NCBI GenBank assembly: GCA_963714405.1
Contig: CAVQOH010000006.1
Span: 846,647 to 910,646, forward strand
From: JAZGGS01 sp963714405
GTDB lineage: Bacteria > Bacteroidota > Ignavibacteria > Ignavibacteriales > Ignavibacteriaceae
Direction of reading: 5' to 3'
DNA length: 64,000 bases
Shown here: piece by piece, positions 46,275 to 57,716 of the stretch
Position numbering within the stretch: the stretch's first letter is position 1
Layout: each line of letters opens with the position of its first letter
Made by a program: the position numbers and the translations under genes
Notes under the pieces: model-generated
Told to the model about the DNA's origin: nothing
Seen by the model: only the letters and a program-made list of their open reading frames with translations
Databases searched by the model: none

Positions 46275-46934
46275 TCAGCTTTTTTTCTTTCTTAACAGGA
46301 AAAAAGTAACCAGCAGTAAAACAAAGCCGGTTAATACGAAAATCCAGGTTGGAGTTTCCTTCAATTTAAACGGTCTGAAGGTTACTGAAATGGTTTTTCC
46401 ACCGCCAATTTCCGAAAGTGCATACTGCCATTTAAGAGTTCTTCCTGAGGAAGAATGGGCATTGTGTGTAATAATATCACCGGAAAATATATACTCGTAA
46501 CTTACAAAATAATTACTGCCTTCAATTCCAAATCCAGTTGCTATTGGAGCTATAAACTGGCTGAAGACTATATGTCCGGCTGCACCTTCTTTAAATGAAA
46601 ATTGAGAATCAGAAAATGCACTTGTTTTATTTAGTGAATCTATATGTGTAAATGTTAGATCTATAATTGCATGAGTTGTACTGTCAGTTGTATCTTTGTA
46701 AACAACAACATTTTCTACAATGCTGTGTTCGGAGCTAAATTCTTTTTTAATTGAATCAGGATTGAATATTCCAATTTTTGATGCTACACTCGTGCTTTCA
46801 TCATCAGGCAGCATCATCCAGTAATCAATATGCATTGAACCTGAACCATCAATAGCAAGCTTTACCTGTTGATAATAATTCAGGCAACTGCTAATTATAA
46901 ATGGTAGAAACAGAATGATAATAAATTTCTTCAA
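46275..46934 (-). CDS. Membrane-anchored lipoprotein, LppM-like
   Basis: A 219-residue protein with a lipoprotein signal (IIILFLPFIISSC, Cys17), a periplasmic domain of about 170 residues and one C-terminal transmembrane helix (WIFVLTGFVLLLVTFFLL) ending RKKKS. The first strands, VKLAIDGSGSMHIDYWM, and the C-terminal helix with positive tail resemble LppM-type proteins, which share that layout; this is a resemblance by eye only. It is monocistronic between prs and the divergent FmdB-type gene, with no clue to function from the neighbours. Confidence 0.6.
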   Translation of the reverse strand: MKKFIIILFLPFIISSCLNYYQQVKLAIDGSGSMHIDYWMMLPDDESTSVASKIGIFNPDSIKKEFSSEHSIVENVVVYKDTTDSTTHAIIDLTFTHIDSLNKTSAFSDSQFSFKEGAAGHIVFSQFIAPIATGFGIEGSNYFVSYEYIFSGDIITHNAHSSSGRTLKWQYALSEIGGGKTISVTFRPFKLKETPTWIFVLTGFVLLLVTFFLLRKKKS

Positions 46935-47076
46935 TTCGTAAATATCTTCACTAGTTTAAAATTATTCTCAACAATTGTTAAAGGATGAATCTTATTTTAT
47001 TGTGATGTATCAAATTTATTGAAAATATTAAATTTTTTCATAAGTTTCGCATCTATTATTTATAGAGAATGAGAAT

Positions 47077-47355
47077 ATGCCAAATTACGATTATAAATGC
47101 TTAAAGTGCAATAACATGTTTGAAATGTTTCAGCCAATGACTGCTGACCCAATAAAAACTTGTCCTGAATGCGATGGAGATGTTAAAAGATTAATTGGCA
47201 CCGGTGCGGGTCCGATATTCAAAGGAAGTGGATTTTATCAAACAGATTATAAACAAAAACAGGCAAGCCAAAGTAAATCTACTACGTCTTCAACTGTTCC
47301 TACAAAAAAAGAGGGTACCGATAAAAAACCTACGACAAATAGTGCAGCAAAATAA
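47077..47355 (+). CDS. FmdB-type zinc-ribbon protein
   Basis: A 92-residue protein whose first ~45 residues form the FmdB/CxxC_CxxC_SSSS zinc ribbon: PNYDYKCLKCNNMFEMFQPM then KTCPECDGDVKRLIGTG. The conserved GSGFYQTDYK end of the domain follows, and then a Lys/Ser/Thr-rich low-complexity tail. Members are widespread and proposed as regulators, but no function is proven. It is convergent with the metallopeptidase-propeller gene, whose 3' end lies 46 bases on. Confidence 0.9.
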   Translation: MPNYDYKCLKCNNMFEMFQPMTADPIKTCPECDGDVKRLIGTGAGPIFKGSGFYQTDYKQKQASQSKSTTSSTVPTKKEGTDKKPTTNSAAK

Positions 47356-47400
47356 CTATTGTTACAGGGTAACTTTAAAAATTTAGCCAATTAATAATTT

Positions 47401-50400
47401 TTAAAAATCTGCACCAAGAGAAAAATAAAATTTCGGTTTTGAAAATCCATCAATGTTATAAGCCCACGCAACATCAAACCTAAGTAGAAAGTATAGAAAA
47501 TACATTCGTGCACCAACGCCCGTACCGATTAGTAGATCATCAGTTACAATTTTTCCTGATTCATCACGTTTAAACAAACTAAGTTGTTTGTTATTATACC
47601 ACGCAGTTCCAACATCAATAAAAGTAACACCAATAATGTTACTAAATAAAAGTGGTAAACCACCTGTTAGAAAATATCTGATAAGTGGAAAACGCAGTTC
47701 AATATTCATAAGTGCATACCGTGTACCAATTTGCTCAGAATAATTATAACCTCGCAATGGCAATGCTGCTGTTAAAAATGCAAAATCAGAAGCAGATTCA
47801 ATTGGAATTTCTGTTGTTGCAAATGATCTGTTTATCCAGTTTTCAATTCCACCAATAAAAAATCTTTGCGGATTGTTACCATCAGAATATCCGCCGGAAA
47901 AGCGGAACGCAAATGAATGATCTGTAAAAAATCTTAAATATGTTCTGTAATCACCCATAAATGAATAAAAGCTTAGTTTTGGATCACCGATACCAAGATT
48001 ACCAAAAACACTTAATCTGTAGCGTGTACCTTCAATAGGGGCAGTGTAACCCCAAAGAATGTTATCGTGAACAAAACTAACAGATGGTACCACGAAAGAG
48101 GCGCTTTCAGATTCTTCAGAAGGATTATCCAGGTTTTCACTTGATACATTAAGCCAGCTAAGCCCACCATCAAATCTGTAATATTTATTAAGTGGAAGAC
48201 TTGCTGAACCTACAAAACCAAAGTTTCTATACCTGAGAAGTTCTGATGTTATAAAACCGTTTTGTGCAGCTTGCGAAATTCTTAAGAACCTTGCCGTATG
48301 AAATCCTTCAATTCCGTAGTTAATTCTTTTCGCAAGATAATAGTATGCCAAACCGTAATCACTGTTTTTCAAATCAATCTGTAATCCGGTAATCCCAATT
48401 AACCTGTGGTTACCAAGTACATCGCTAAATGAAATTAATGTTGTACCAATTAATCCATAGAGTGTGCTGTATCCAGCATTGGCATATACAAGATCAGGAG
48501 CAAAATTAATTTTATAATTGTGCACTTTAAAATTACCTTGTTCATCAAGGTTATCTGTAGGATTGAACAGATCACCCTCAACTTCTTCACCATTTCCAAT
48601 AATGGTTTCACCTCCAAAAACATAGTTGCCGAAATCAATTTCTACAGAATCTTCGGAGGTTTTAGTAGAATCAATAAAATTTCCAGTTAGAAAAATTGAT
48701 GATTCCTGATCCGCAGTATCACTAGCTGATATATTTATTAATTCTGTATTATCATTCTCTTCTGTAAAGGAAGTTACAGGGAAATCTAAATCAAGTATTC
48801 CTTTTCTGAATTTTGTGAGCGGAAGTTCATTTAGTTCCAAATCTGTTTCAAAGGGATTGGTTAGAGTAAAAATATTAAATGCTGATTTGTACAGCGATGA
48901 GAATACTAATTTTTCGCCATCTCGTGAAGATGATAGCTGGTAAAGCCCTGACTGAGAATTGGTCACTGGTACAGCTTTAATATCTTTAACATCATTTACA
49001 TTAATATCTGAAGAAGAAAAAACAATTCTTTTTTTATAGACATTATTAATCCCATTTAAATCAGAAATAAAAAGTATTTGAGAATCATCTTCACTGACAA
49101 TAGGAGAAGTTTCATTACTTCCCGGCATATCGGTAATTCTTTGTACTTGCTTTGTTTCAACATCAATGGAATAAATTTCTGTTTGTGTGTAATCATGGTT
49201 ATATATTTTAAAACCATCAGATACATCACTCATTGTAAGATAGCTGTTCCTGTCTGAGGCAAAATATATTTTCATTCCGTCGTGAGACCAGCATGGATCT
49301 CTATCAGTAAATATGTCATTAGTAAGGTTTGTTATTTCTTCGGTTTCAAAATCATATATATAAACATCAGTTTGTTTTGCTGTTTGCCCAATAAAAGCTA
49401 AAAACTTACTATCCCAGGACCATGCAATACTTTGAATACCATTAAGTTTTATGGGAAGTGTTTGATATTCTTCTTCTTCAACATCAAAAATATAGACTAA
49501 ATCGTAACCGTGACTAAGAGCAGCTACAGCTATGCGTTTTCCATCGGGAGACCATGTTAATCCTGGTGTTAGAATATTCAGTTCTTCAAAATTTGGTGAG
49601 TTGTTACCTTGAGCAAGCTCTTTTATAATTTCCCCATCATTGGCATCCATAATGTAAAGGCTAAAAAAGTAATCCCTATTAGTAATGAATGCGATCTTAT
49701 CACCTTGCGGACTTAAAGCGGGACTTGTATTGTAAAACCCTCCATCTTCTTCAGAATCTGTAAGCCGTTTTGCAAACTCATCAGGATCTTCTGTTACATC
49801 AATATCAGGCCAGTAAACTCTTTTAATATCTTTTCTCCATCTTTCATTTAATTCTTTAAGCGAAAGACCTATCGTTTCTTTTAATGCGCCATCAACATTT
49901 CCAACACCTCTTACAGCATTAACGAGTTCGCCTATTTTTTTTCTTCCATACTTTTTGGCGATGTAGTAAAAAACTGCCTGCCCGCCGCGGTATGCAAAAT
50001 ATCCGTTCAAGTTTTGTATGTCAGGTAAGTATTCTTCAATAGCTGCATCTCTTATAAACATATCGGTATCTTCATCCCAACCCAGTGCCTGGTATTCTGC
50101 TATTCCCTCGCTAAACCAGAGCGGTACTTGCAGTGAAATATTATTTGAAATAATATTCTGTATTGAACCACCATAAAACATATCATTTAAAACCGCATGT
50201 ACAAGCTCGTGATGAATAAGATGACGATATTGTTTATATGAGCCCGCAAATTGTACCACTACCCTGTTTTTAAAAAGTTCTGTAAATCCCTGGATTCCTT
50301 CGCTGAGATAACTATCGGTTACATTTGTTTCCTGAAAATCATTTTGGGAGTTGTAAATTATTAGTGTAATACGGTTGTTAATTGAATAATTAAAACTTTC

Positions 50401-50616
50401 CTGAATGTTAGAAAGTGCATCTTCCGATGCAAAGGCGGTAAATTCTGCAAGTGTTTCCCCATCATCTGTAAAATATATATCAAAATGATTGGTTTGAATA
50501 TAGTACCAATCGAAATATTTATACTGCACCTTATTTTGCCCGAATTGCGCTAACAGTAATGGTTGAAAAAACACAAACAACAGGAAAATTTTTAATATGA
50601 ATTTTGAATGCATCAT
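47401..50616 (-). CDS. Exported metallopeptidase-like / TolB-type propeller / outer-membrane barrel protein
   Basis: A 1,071-residue protein with a signal peptide ending near residue 23. Residues ~30-280 are a gluzincin-like domain with HELVH at 136-140 and a third ligand Glu170 in WFSEGIAEY. Residues ~290-620 contain PD40/WD40-like TolB blades (SPALSPQGDKIAFITN, LTWSPDGKRIAVAALS, DPCWSHDGMKIYFASD). After an acidic linker, residues ~715-1071 resemble the surface-antigen (Omp85/BamA) barrel, with strand repeats and a final aromatic residue (FYFSLGADF). The combination occurs in Bacteroidota/Ignavibacteria predicted proteins; its job is unknown. The ATG directly abuts the rnr stop codon, so the two are one operon. 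Confidence 0.82.
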   Translation of the reverse strand: MMHSKFILKIFLLFVFFQPLLLAQFGQNKVQYKYFDWYYIQTNHFDIYFTDDGETLAEFTAFASEDALSNIQESFNYSINNRITLIIYNSQNDFQETNVTDSYLSEGIQGFTELFKNRVVVQFAGSYKQYRHLIHHELVHAVLNDMFYGGSIQNIISNNISLQVPLWFSEGIAEYQALGWDEDTDMFIRDAAIEEYLPDIQNLNGYFAYRGGQAVFYYIAKKYGRKKIGELVNAVRGVGNVDGALKETIGLSLKELNERWRKDIKRVYWPDIDVTEDPDEFAKRLTDSEEDGGFYNTSPALSPQGDKIAFITNRDYFFSLYIMDANDGEIIKELAQGNNSPNFEELNILTPGLTWSPDGKRIAVAALSHGYDLVYIFDVEEEEYQTLPIKLNGIQSIAWSWDSKFLAFIGQTAKQTDVYIYDFETEEITNLTNDIFTDRDPCWSHDGMKIYFASDRNSYLTMSDVSDGFKIYNHDYTQTEIYSIDVETKQVQRITDMPGSNETSPIVSEDDSQILFISDLNGINNVYKKRIVFSSSDINVNDVKDIKAVPVTNSQSGLYQLSSSRDGEKLVFSSLYKSAFNIFTLTNPFETDLELNELPLTKFRKGILDLDFPVTSFTEENDNTELINISASDTADQESSIFLTGNFIDSTKTSEDSVEIDFGNYVFGGETIIGNGEEVEGDLFNPTDNLDEQGNFKVHNYKINFAPDLVYANAGYSTLYGLIGTTLISFSDVLGNHRLIGITGLQIDLKNSDYGLAYYYLAKRINYGIEGFHTARFLRISQAAQNGFITSELLRYRNFGFVGSASLPLNKYYRFDGGLSWLNVSSENLDNPSEESESASFVVPSVSFVHDNILWGYTAPIEGTRYRLSVFGNLGIGDPKLSFYSFMGDYRTYLRFFTDHSFAFRFSGGYSDGNNPQRFFIGGIENWINRSFATTEIPIESASDFAFLTAALPLRGYNYSEQIGTRYALMNIELRFPLIRYFLTGGLPLLFSNIIGVTFIDVGTAWYNNKQLSLFKRDESGKIVTDDLLIGTGVGARMYFLYFLLRFDVAWAYNIDGFSKPKFYFSLGADF

Positions 50617-52710
50617 TTAATCATCTTTAATTATTAAAAAATCAAGTTCCATTTTTTCAATATCTGCACGTATTAATTTTACATTAATTTTATCACCTAA
50701 TCTATACTGTTTTTTAGTTCTTCTTCCAACCAGGGCGTATTTTTTTTCATCAAAAACGTAAAAATCTCCATCTAAATCTCTTACTTTTATCAATCCCTCG
50801 GCAAGAATATCAAATAATTCTACAAATAAGCCAAAATTTGTAACTCCTGAAATTATTGCATTAAACTCTTCCCCAACTTTATCCTTAAGAAACTCTACCT
50901 GCTTTAATTTAATTGATGCTCTTTCGGCTTCAACGGCGTTTCTTTCACAACTAGATAAATGATCACAAATTTTTTCCAATTGTGCAAGGGAATAAAATTT
51001 TCCTGATTTTTTAATAATGCTCTCCGCAACAATCCTGTGAACAATAAGATCAGAGTATCGCCTTATCGGTGATGTAAAATGTGTGTAATATTTAAAACCC
51101 AACCCATAATGCCCAATATTTTGGGGTGAGTAAACTGCTTTTGCCATAGATCTTATCGCCAATTCATTTATCACTGTTTCTTCATCAGTACCTTTAATCT
51201 GAGAAATTAAATGATGGAATTGAGCTGATGGTTTGCCTGAATACGGATTGTATGAATAACCTAAAGATTTTACAAATCTGCTAAATTCTTCAATTTTTTC
51301 TTGGTTTGGAAAATCATGTACACGAAAAACAAATGGCAATGACTTTTTAGATGTTAGACGGATTGCAATAGTTTTGTTAGCAAGAAGCATGAATTCTTCA
51401 ACAAGCATATTGCTTTCTTTAAGTACTTTTTTATCTATACTAACCGGCTTACCGTTTTCATCCAGCTTTATTTCAATTTCGGGTGTAAAAAATTCAAAAC
51501 TACCTTCTCTCACCCGTTTCTTTCTAAATACTTCTGCAAGATTATTTAAAATAGAAATTTCGCTGCAATATTCCCCTTGACCGCTATTGATAATTTCCTG
51601 TGCCTCGTTGTAAGTAAATCTTCTGCTACTTTTTATTATTGATTTACTTATTTCTGAATGAACAATTTTTCCTCTTTTTGTAATTTCAAAAATAACAGAA
51701 AAAGTGAGTCGTTCACTTCCCGGAAGAAGTGAGCACACATTTGATGACAATTTTTCAGGTAACATTGGAATTGCAGTACCAACAAGATATACACTGTTTC
51801 CTCTTTCCAATGCTTCTTCATCCAATTTGGTTCCAGGTTTTACATAATGGCTAACATCAGCAATATGAACACCAACAGAGTAATTTCCGTTTTCCAATAT
51901 TTCAACAGAGAGAGCATCATCAAAATCCTTTGCATCATCAGGATCAATGGTAAAGCTGATTTTTTTTCTAAAATCTTTTCTTCCTTTTATTTCTTCTTCC
52001 AAAATTTTTGTATTAATATATTCAGCTTCGGCTTCAACTGCTGAAGGAAATACTGAAGATATACCTAATTCTCTTGCAATAATTTTAACATCACTATGAT
52101 GTAATCTATCCTTATTAAGTATTTCTAAAATCTCGCCTTCCGGATTCATCAGTTTATCATCCCACAAAAAGTTTCCAACAAGAACTTTATCTCCTTTTAC
52201 GGCATTTTTTAAATTAACTTTATCAACATATATATCACGTTGAATTTTGCTGTCATCAGGAACAACAGAATAAAATGATTTTGTTTTCTTAAGAACACCA
52301 ACTACTTCTTTTCTATTTCTTTTAATAACTTTTTCTATTTGTCCTTCAAGGTTTTTGCCTTCTTGTTTTGCGAACAAACCAACCTCAACAAGATCACCAT
52401 TAAAAGCTGTTCCTAAATTTCTGGCAGCAATAAATATATCTCCAATATTTGATTTTTTTGGAATTACAAAACCAAAGCCATTTTCATTAATTTGTAAATG
52501 ACCCACAATTCTGTTTGATTCAGGAAAGGAATTAAGTTTATACCTTTTTCCGCTTTTAGTTAAAAATTGTTCCAGGTAAAGCTGATGAATTACCTTTTTA
52601 AGTTCGCGGTATTCTTTTTCACTTTTTATCTTTAATCGGCTTGCGATTTCTTTATTCTTAAAAGTTCTGGCAGGATTCTTTTTAAAGAAATATATTATTT
52701 TTTTTTTCAT
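50617..52710 (-). CDS. rnr: Ribonuclease R
   Basis: A 697-residue 3'-5' exoribonuclease of the RNase II/R family that degrades structured RNA. A winged-helix N-terminus (ARTFKNKEIASRLKIKSEKE) is followed by two cold-shock domains (GFGFVIPKKSNIGDIFIAAR). The RNB catalytic domain has its Asp cluster in FTIDPDDAKDFDDALSVE and YTHFTSPIRRYSDLIVHRI. A C-terminal S1 domain follows (GEEFNAIISGVTNFGLFVEL). It lies between tamB (46 bases upstream) and the metallopeptidase-propeller gene, which begins on the next base. Confidence 0.96.
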   Translation of the reverse strand: MKKKIIYFFKKNPARTFKNKEIASRLKIKSEKEYRELKKVIHQLYLEQFLTKSGKRYKLNSFPESNRIVGHLQINENGFGFVIPKKSNIGDIFIAARNLGTAFNGDLVEVGLFAKQEGKNLEGQIEKVIKRNRKEVVGVLKKTKSFYSVVPDDSKIQRDIYVDKVNLKNAVKGDKVLVGNFLWDDKLMNPEGEILEILNKDRLHHSDVKIIARELGISSVFPSAVEAEAEYINTKILEEEIKGRKDFRKKISFTIDPDDAKDFDDALSVEILENGNYSVGVHIADVSHYVKPGTKLDEEALERGNSVYLVGTAIPMLPEKLSSNVCSLLPGSERLTFSVIFEITKRGKIVHSEISKSIIKSSRRFTYNEAQEIINSGQGEYCSEISILNNLAEVFRKKRVREGSFEFFTPEIEIKLDENGKPVSIDKKVLKESNMLVEEFMLLANKTIAIRLTSKKSLPFVFRVHDFPNQEKIEEFSRFVKSLGYSYNPYSGKPSAQFHHLISQIKGTDEETVINELAIRSMAKAVYSPQNIGHYGLGFKYYTHFTSPIRRYSDLIVHRIVAESIIKKSGKFYSLAQLEKICDHLSSCERNAVEAERASIKLKQVEFLKDKVGEEFNAIISGVTNFGLFVELFDILAEGLIKVRDLDGDFYVFDEKKYALVGRRTKKQYRLGDKINVKLIRADIEKMELDFLIIKDD

Positions 52711-52756
52711 TTGTTCACACTATTTAGATTTTCTTTTTGCTGCATCAACTGGAATA

Positions 52757-55700
52757 TTAAAATTCAAAACTGTATTTAAAACCAAGTTCATTTATCATTT
52801 CGCTGTAAGTTCTGGAGACAAAAACCGGTTCTCTTCTTTCTAACCTTAAAATTAACAATGGTGTAATTGGTACAACCGGCCATTCGATTTTTACATTAGC
52901 GCGGCTAAAATCCTGAAAGATCTGAGAAGAACCGCCAATCTCATAACGAAAATCACCAACTTTACCCACTAAACTAAATTTTGTTTCAGCTCCAACTTGC
53001 CTTACCTGTACACTTCTCACAATATCGCCAAGTCTTTCATTTAAAAAGCTGCTAAGCAGAGAACCTGCAAGTGAAGCAGCCGTTGAAGCAACAAGATTAG
53101 TTTCCTGGGTCGTCGCATCTTCAGGAAATTTACCCAGAATTATAAAAAACATTGCATCTGAAGCATCTTTAGTAGCATCCAGTTCAAATTGTCCGCTCCT
53201 GTTATCACGTTTATAAACACTCACATTGTCTTCATTTTCAATAAAACTTGTGGAGAGATTTTTAACCGGTCCTTCAATTTTAATTCTAACCTGTACTTCA
53301 TACTCGCTTGAACTTGCACCCAAAGTATCCGGGTTATAGTAATTCTGATATGTTGCAGTAACATCTAAATAAGGATTATCCAGTTCACTTAAGAATTTAA
53401 CTGAGCCCTCAGCTTGAAAAGTTTTAATAAAATTTAGCTTGGATCCATCAAGTAAAACCAGTTCACCTTTTGCAATAGGGTTATTCTTCTCAACAACATA
53501 TTCAAAATTACCACCTAAGTAAGCAGTTAAATCCTGGTTGAACTCTTTAGACAGAATAAAAACCATCTTTACTTCATCTTCAACATTAATTTTTATATCC
53601 AGATCAAAGGGTGCCCGGGATGAAGCTCTGATTTCCTTGCTAACAGATTCAGAAATAAATATTAAACTGTCGATCTCCTTATTATAAAGCGAATCTGCCG
53701 CTGTTTTAAACTGGTAAACAAATTTGTCTGTTTCATTTGTGAATGCCGAGCTGGTTGGGGAATAAGTAATATTGGCACCTTTTTTAAGCATGAGGTTGGC
53801 AGAAAGGTAATTCTGACTTCTGTTAAATTTATAGACCATATCTTCCTGAGTTTCAACAGCAAGATCACCATAAAAAGTTGGATTGGCTGCCCTGGAATTT
53901 TTGCTAAGCAGTTTTAGTAACCCGTTAACAGATATTTCTATTTCAGAGGGTGAAAAATTTTTATGAACAAGATAGCCATTTCCTTTAATAGTTCCACCAT
54001 CTAACAAATCATCACTATTGCTCACATATAGATTTGAAATATCTACCCGGTTACCAGCAAAATTTAATTGAAAGCCCGCATAGTATTTTAATCTGTTTAA
54101 TCCTAAAACAAAAGAAGCGTAATTAACATTCAAGTAGCCTGTTGTGTTAAGATTTTGTAATGTACCAGTTGCATTTAAATCTGCATTTAACTTACCCTTA
54201 ATCTGTGTAAGTTCATCGAAAGCACTGGCAAATGGAGAAAGCTCAAATTCTTCTGCTTTTAGACTGATGATAATACTTTGATCATCTAAAAGGTCTCCTC
54301 CTTGTGTCAATGCAAAATCGATTGGAATTGTTGATTTGAATACTAATTTAGATTTATCACTTTGCATATCCCCATTTGAAAATTTTACTTCAGTTGTTAG
54401 CAATTTATCCTTATAATAAGCAGAACTTACGAATGAACCATAAGTTTCATTTTTGTATGCTAAACTATCAATATTAATCGCTAAGTCCAGCTCAGGCGAA
54501 CCCGCAAAACCATTTACAATTGCTGATAGGTTAATTATCCCCTTAATACTTTCATTTGCGGGTAAGATCAAAAAGTTCTGCAATTAAATCTTCACTCTCA
54601 AAGTTTTTCAAATATAGATCTAAATTATGTTGCCCTTCTAATGAAAATTTACCGCAATAGATTCATTTCACCATTGTTGTGGGTTAATACAAAACGGTTA
54701 AAGGTGATATCCTGATTCGAGTACACTATATCCAATTTACCTTTATTTATAAGATTAAATTTGTTATAACTTAAAAATAATTTATCCATTGTAAAAGATG
54801 CTTTTTCACCTCGAATATCTAATTCACCATTAAGTTTTGTTTTAAATAATTCTCCAATAACGACATAGAAATCAACAATAGCTGAATGATTTTTATATTC
54901 AAAGTTCAGCATTAGATTATCAAAATCACTGCCCAGGAAAATTTTTCTTGCTTTTAACTTAATATCTGTAATCACTGAAGTAAGATCAGTTGCAGATAGT
55001 ATATCACTAAATAAAAATTCAAGATCAAGCTGTGAAAGATAAATTAACTCATTACCATCCCAGAATTTAAAATAGTCAAGATTTGTATTTAAGCTCACAT
55101 AAATTGAATCAGGATATGTATTTATTTTTCCCGTTAATTCGCCATCAATTTCAATTTCGGCATTACCAAGAAACAAAGAGAGTAGTTCAAAGTCCTTAAA
55201 CTCAAGTGCATAGTATAAATCAATATCAGGGTTTAAACTTGCCAATGAAGTGTTATCATTAAAAATTTTTGAAGATGCAGGGTACTGAATGTTATTAATC
55301 TTTTCGTTTACTGCGCTGGAGAACATGTTAGATTTGTAATTCAGTACATCAATTAATTCTGATATATTGAAATTACCTGATAGAGTAATATCTGCAAGAT
55401 CTGAAATTACATTTATTACCCGCCGATCCTTTTCATTCCTGATATCAACAATAGCTCTTGTGCTGTCAATCTGTAATCCTCGTATGGTAGAGTTCTCCAT
55501 TACCAGGCTGGTAAATAGATTTAATTTATCCTGATCAAACTGTTCACCTTCTCCTTCAAGATAGAAATTCAAATCGCTTTGCATATCAGATTCAGGTGCC
55601 AGGACACGGATATTAAAACCACTTAAACTTGCTTTAAAATTATAAGTTGGTTTATTATTATCAGTTAAATCAAGGTTTATATTTATTGATCCGCTTGTAC

Positions 55701-57220
55701 TATCCGAAATGAATCGAAAAATGGCTTGTAATTATTCCATTTTTCCCTTCAGTATCAATTTTAAGATTTTGAAATTTATTGTTGTCAATCACTGATCCAT
55801 CTGCATTAAAATTTAATTTTGCTGAAATATTTTCCGGTGTAAGACCTCTGCCTGTAAATGTTCCTTTACTGTTCAATTTAGTTGTTACACCTGTAAATGG
55901 AGACACGTCAAAATTAGAAGTAGTAAAACTTATATCGTATTCAAATTCTTCTTTTTCCAGATTTAATTTTGCTTTAGTATTTATGTTTCCTTTATCAGTT
56001 TTAAGTTTTACATCACCTGTAAAATTCAGAGGACTGCCTTTAAAGCTAAGTGTATCAAAAGTTATGATGCCAAGATCTTTATAAACCGGCAGATCAATTG
56101 TGTGAAGCAGGTTATTTACATCTTCCTGGTTAATGCGTGAATTTGTGAAAACAGTATTTATATTCATACTACTTCCACCAGTAATGTTTTCAAGCTTGCC
56201 TGTTCCATCAAGCTGTGTGCCCTGCATTTCAATAACAAGTTTTTCAATATTCAATTTATTAAGTGAACCATTTGCACTTAAGCGAATTGTTACATCTCCT
56301 TTGAGCAAGTCAGTTGCTTCAATGAATGATGATAGGTTATCAAAATTAAAATCAGCTGCCGTAAAATCCAGGCGCATCAAAGCGTCCTCAATTTTTCTTC
56401 CTTTATCTTCTCCCAGCAGTTTATAATTCGATAATCCAGCACTCAGAGAAATTTGCGAATTACCTGTAATCAGATTAAGGTAAGGCACGCCGGCTTTATC
56501 ATCTACGAGAAGAAATTTGAGCGAAAGATCCTTTAGGTCAAAGTTATATAGATTAGGATTAGCACTAAAATTATGAATGGTTATATCAAATTCATGTCCT
56601 TTGATATCTACAAATGCAGAAAGTGACAGGTTAATATTATTCACCCTGAAGTCATCAAGATCAATAACTTTATAATTTGCTCTGCTGTGCTTACGTTTAT
56701 AAGATTGAAGTTTAGCATTTACATTACTTAAAGTAAGATCTGCTACTTGTAACTTCCACTTAAATTCTGAAGTTTCTTCTTCTTCCAAATCTTCAGAAGG
56801 AGGGATCAACTTACTAATGTTTAATTCACCATTTTCATCTGTTAGAAGAGCAATACTAGCATCCTTGATTTCAATTTTTCTGAAGTAAATAATTTTGAAG
56901 AGCATTTTTAGTGGACTGGTTTTTACTTCAATTGATCCAGCATTTAATATAGTATCACCCTCAAGCGTAAGAGCTGTCTTGTTAAGAATTAGTGATGTAA
57001 AAATAGTTCCATCAATCCGTTCAATGTACAATTCACCGTTTGTGGAAGTATTTACTTGTTCAATAACAGTTTCACGAAGCCAGTTTCTGAAAGTAGAGGT
57101 TTGCGTGATGGCAAAGGCAATGATAAGAATAACAATTACTCCTAGACCAAAATAGATGAACGCATTTATTATTCTGCGGTAGAGGGGTCGTTTTACTTTT
57201 TTTCCTCTTCGAAAAAACAT
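52757..57220 (-). CDS. tamB: TamB-like translocation/assembly module protein, three frameshifts
   Basis: One very large AsmA/TamB-family protein, about 1,485 residues when joined. The start at 57,220 gives a basic N-terminus and one transmembrane anchor (FIYFGLGVIVILIIAFAIT). A periplasmic, almost entirely beta-helical body of long amphipathic strands follows. The last ~400 residues match the DUF490/TamB domain (VKIEGPVKNLSTSF-like strands, FFIILGKFPED, LASFLNERLGDIV-like helix, final FKYSFEF). Frames break near 55,715, 54,650 and 54,570, and the intervening sequence is coding in the next frame each time. TamB-like proteins bridge inner and outer membranes for lipid or barrel-protein delivery. 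It sits between the heptose genes and rnr. Confidence 0.87.
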
Positions 57221-57235
57221 TATTTCTCTACAATC

Positions 57236-57716
57236 TCATTTAGAAAATCTGCTGGTGATCAAATCAATAATTTTTGATGTTGACTGATCATTTGCAAAGT
57301 TGATTGTTTTTACTTCACCCCCGTTAGTAATTACAGTTTTACCGCCAACAATCTCGTCTAATTTTCCAATCGGCACCTTTTACTAAAATATCCGGGAGCA
57401 GTTCATTTATTAAGTCAGCAGGTGTATCATCATCAAAAAACACAACAAAATCTACAGGTTTTAAATTGCAAAGAATTGCTGCTCTTTCATTTTCGTTTAT
57501 GATTGGTCTTTTATCACCTTTGATTTTTTTTACTGATTTATCGGTATTCAATCCAACGATTAAAACATCACCGAGTGCTTTTGATTTGTTTAGATAATCA
57601 ACATGACCTGCATGCAAAATATCGAAACAGCCATTTGTAAAAACAATTTTTTTATTTTCTGCTTTTAAAGCAAGACGAATCGATTTAATTTCTTCTAACG
57701 ATTTGATGCAGCTCAT
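57236..57716 (-). CDS. rfaE2: D-glycero-beta-D-manno-heptose 1-phosphate adenylyltransferase, frameshift near the 3' end
   Basis: A nucleotidyltransferase of about 159 residues that makes ADP-heptose for the LPS core. VFTNGCFDILHAGHVDYLNK holds the HxGH motif; LIVGLNTDKSVKKIKGDKRP and LVKGADWK are family-specific. After DWKI the frame breaks near 57,362. The next frame continues DEIVGGKTVITNGGEVKTIN and DQSTSKIIDLITSRFSK to the stop at 57,236, giving the usual C-terminus. Its start overlaps the stop of the kinase gene by four bases, so the bifunctional HldE of enterobacteria is split here into two coupled genes. Confidence 0.92.

Noticed and set aside
52757..57220. Three separate AsmA/TamB-like genes
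   Set aside because: The sequence between the open frames is coding in the next frame with the same strand-rich character, and no ribosome-binding sites or start codons fit. This is one frameshifted gene.
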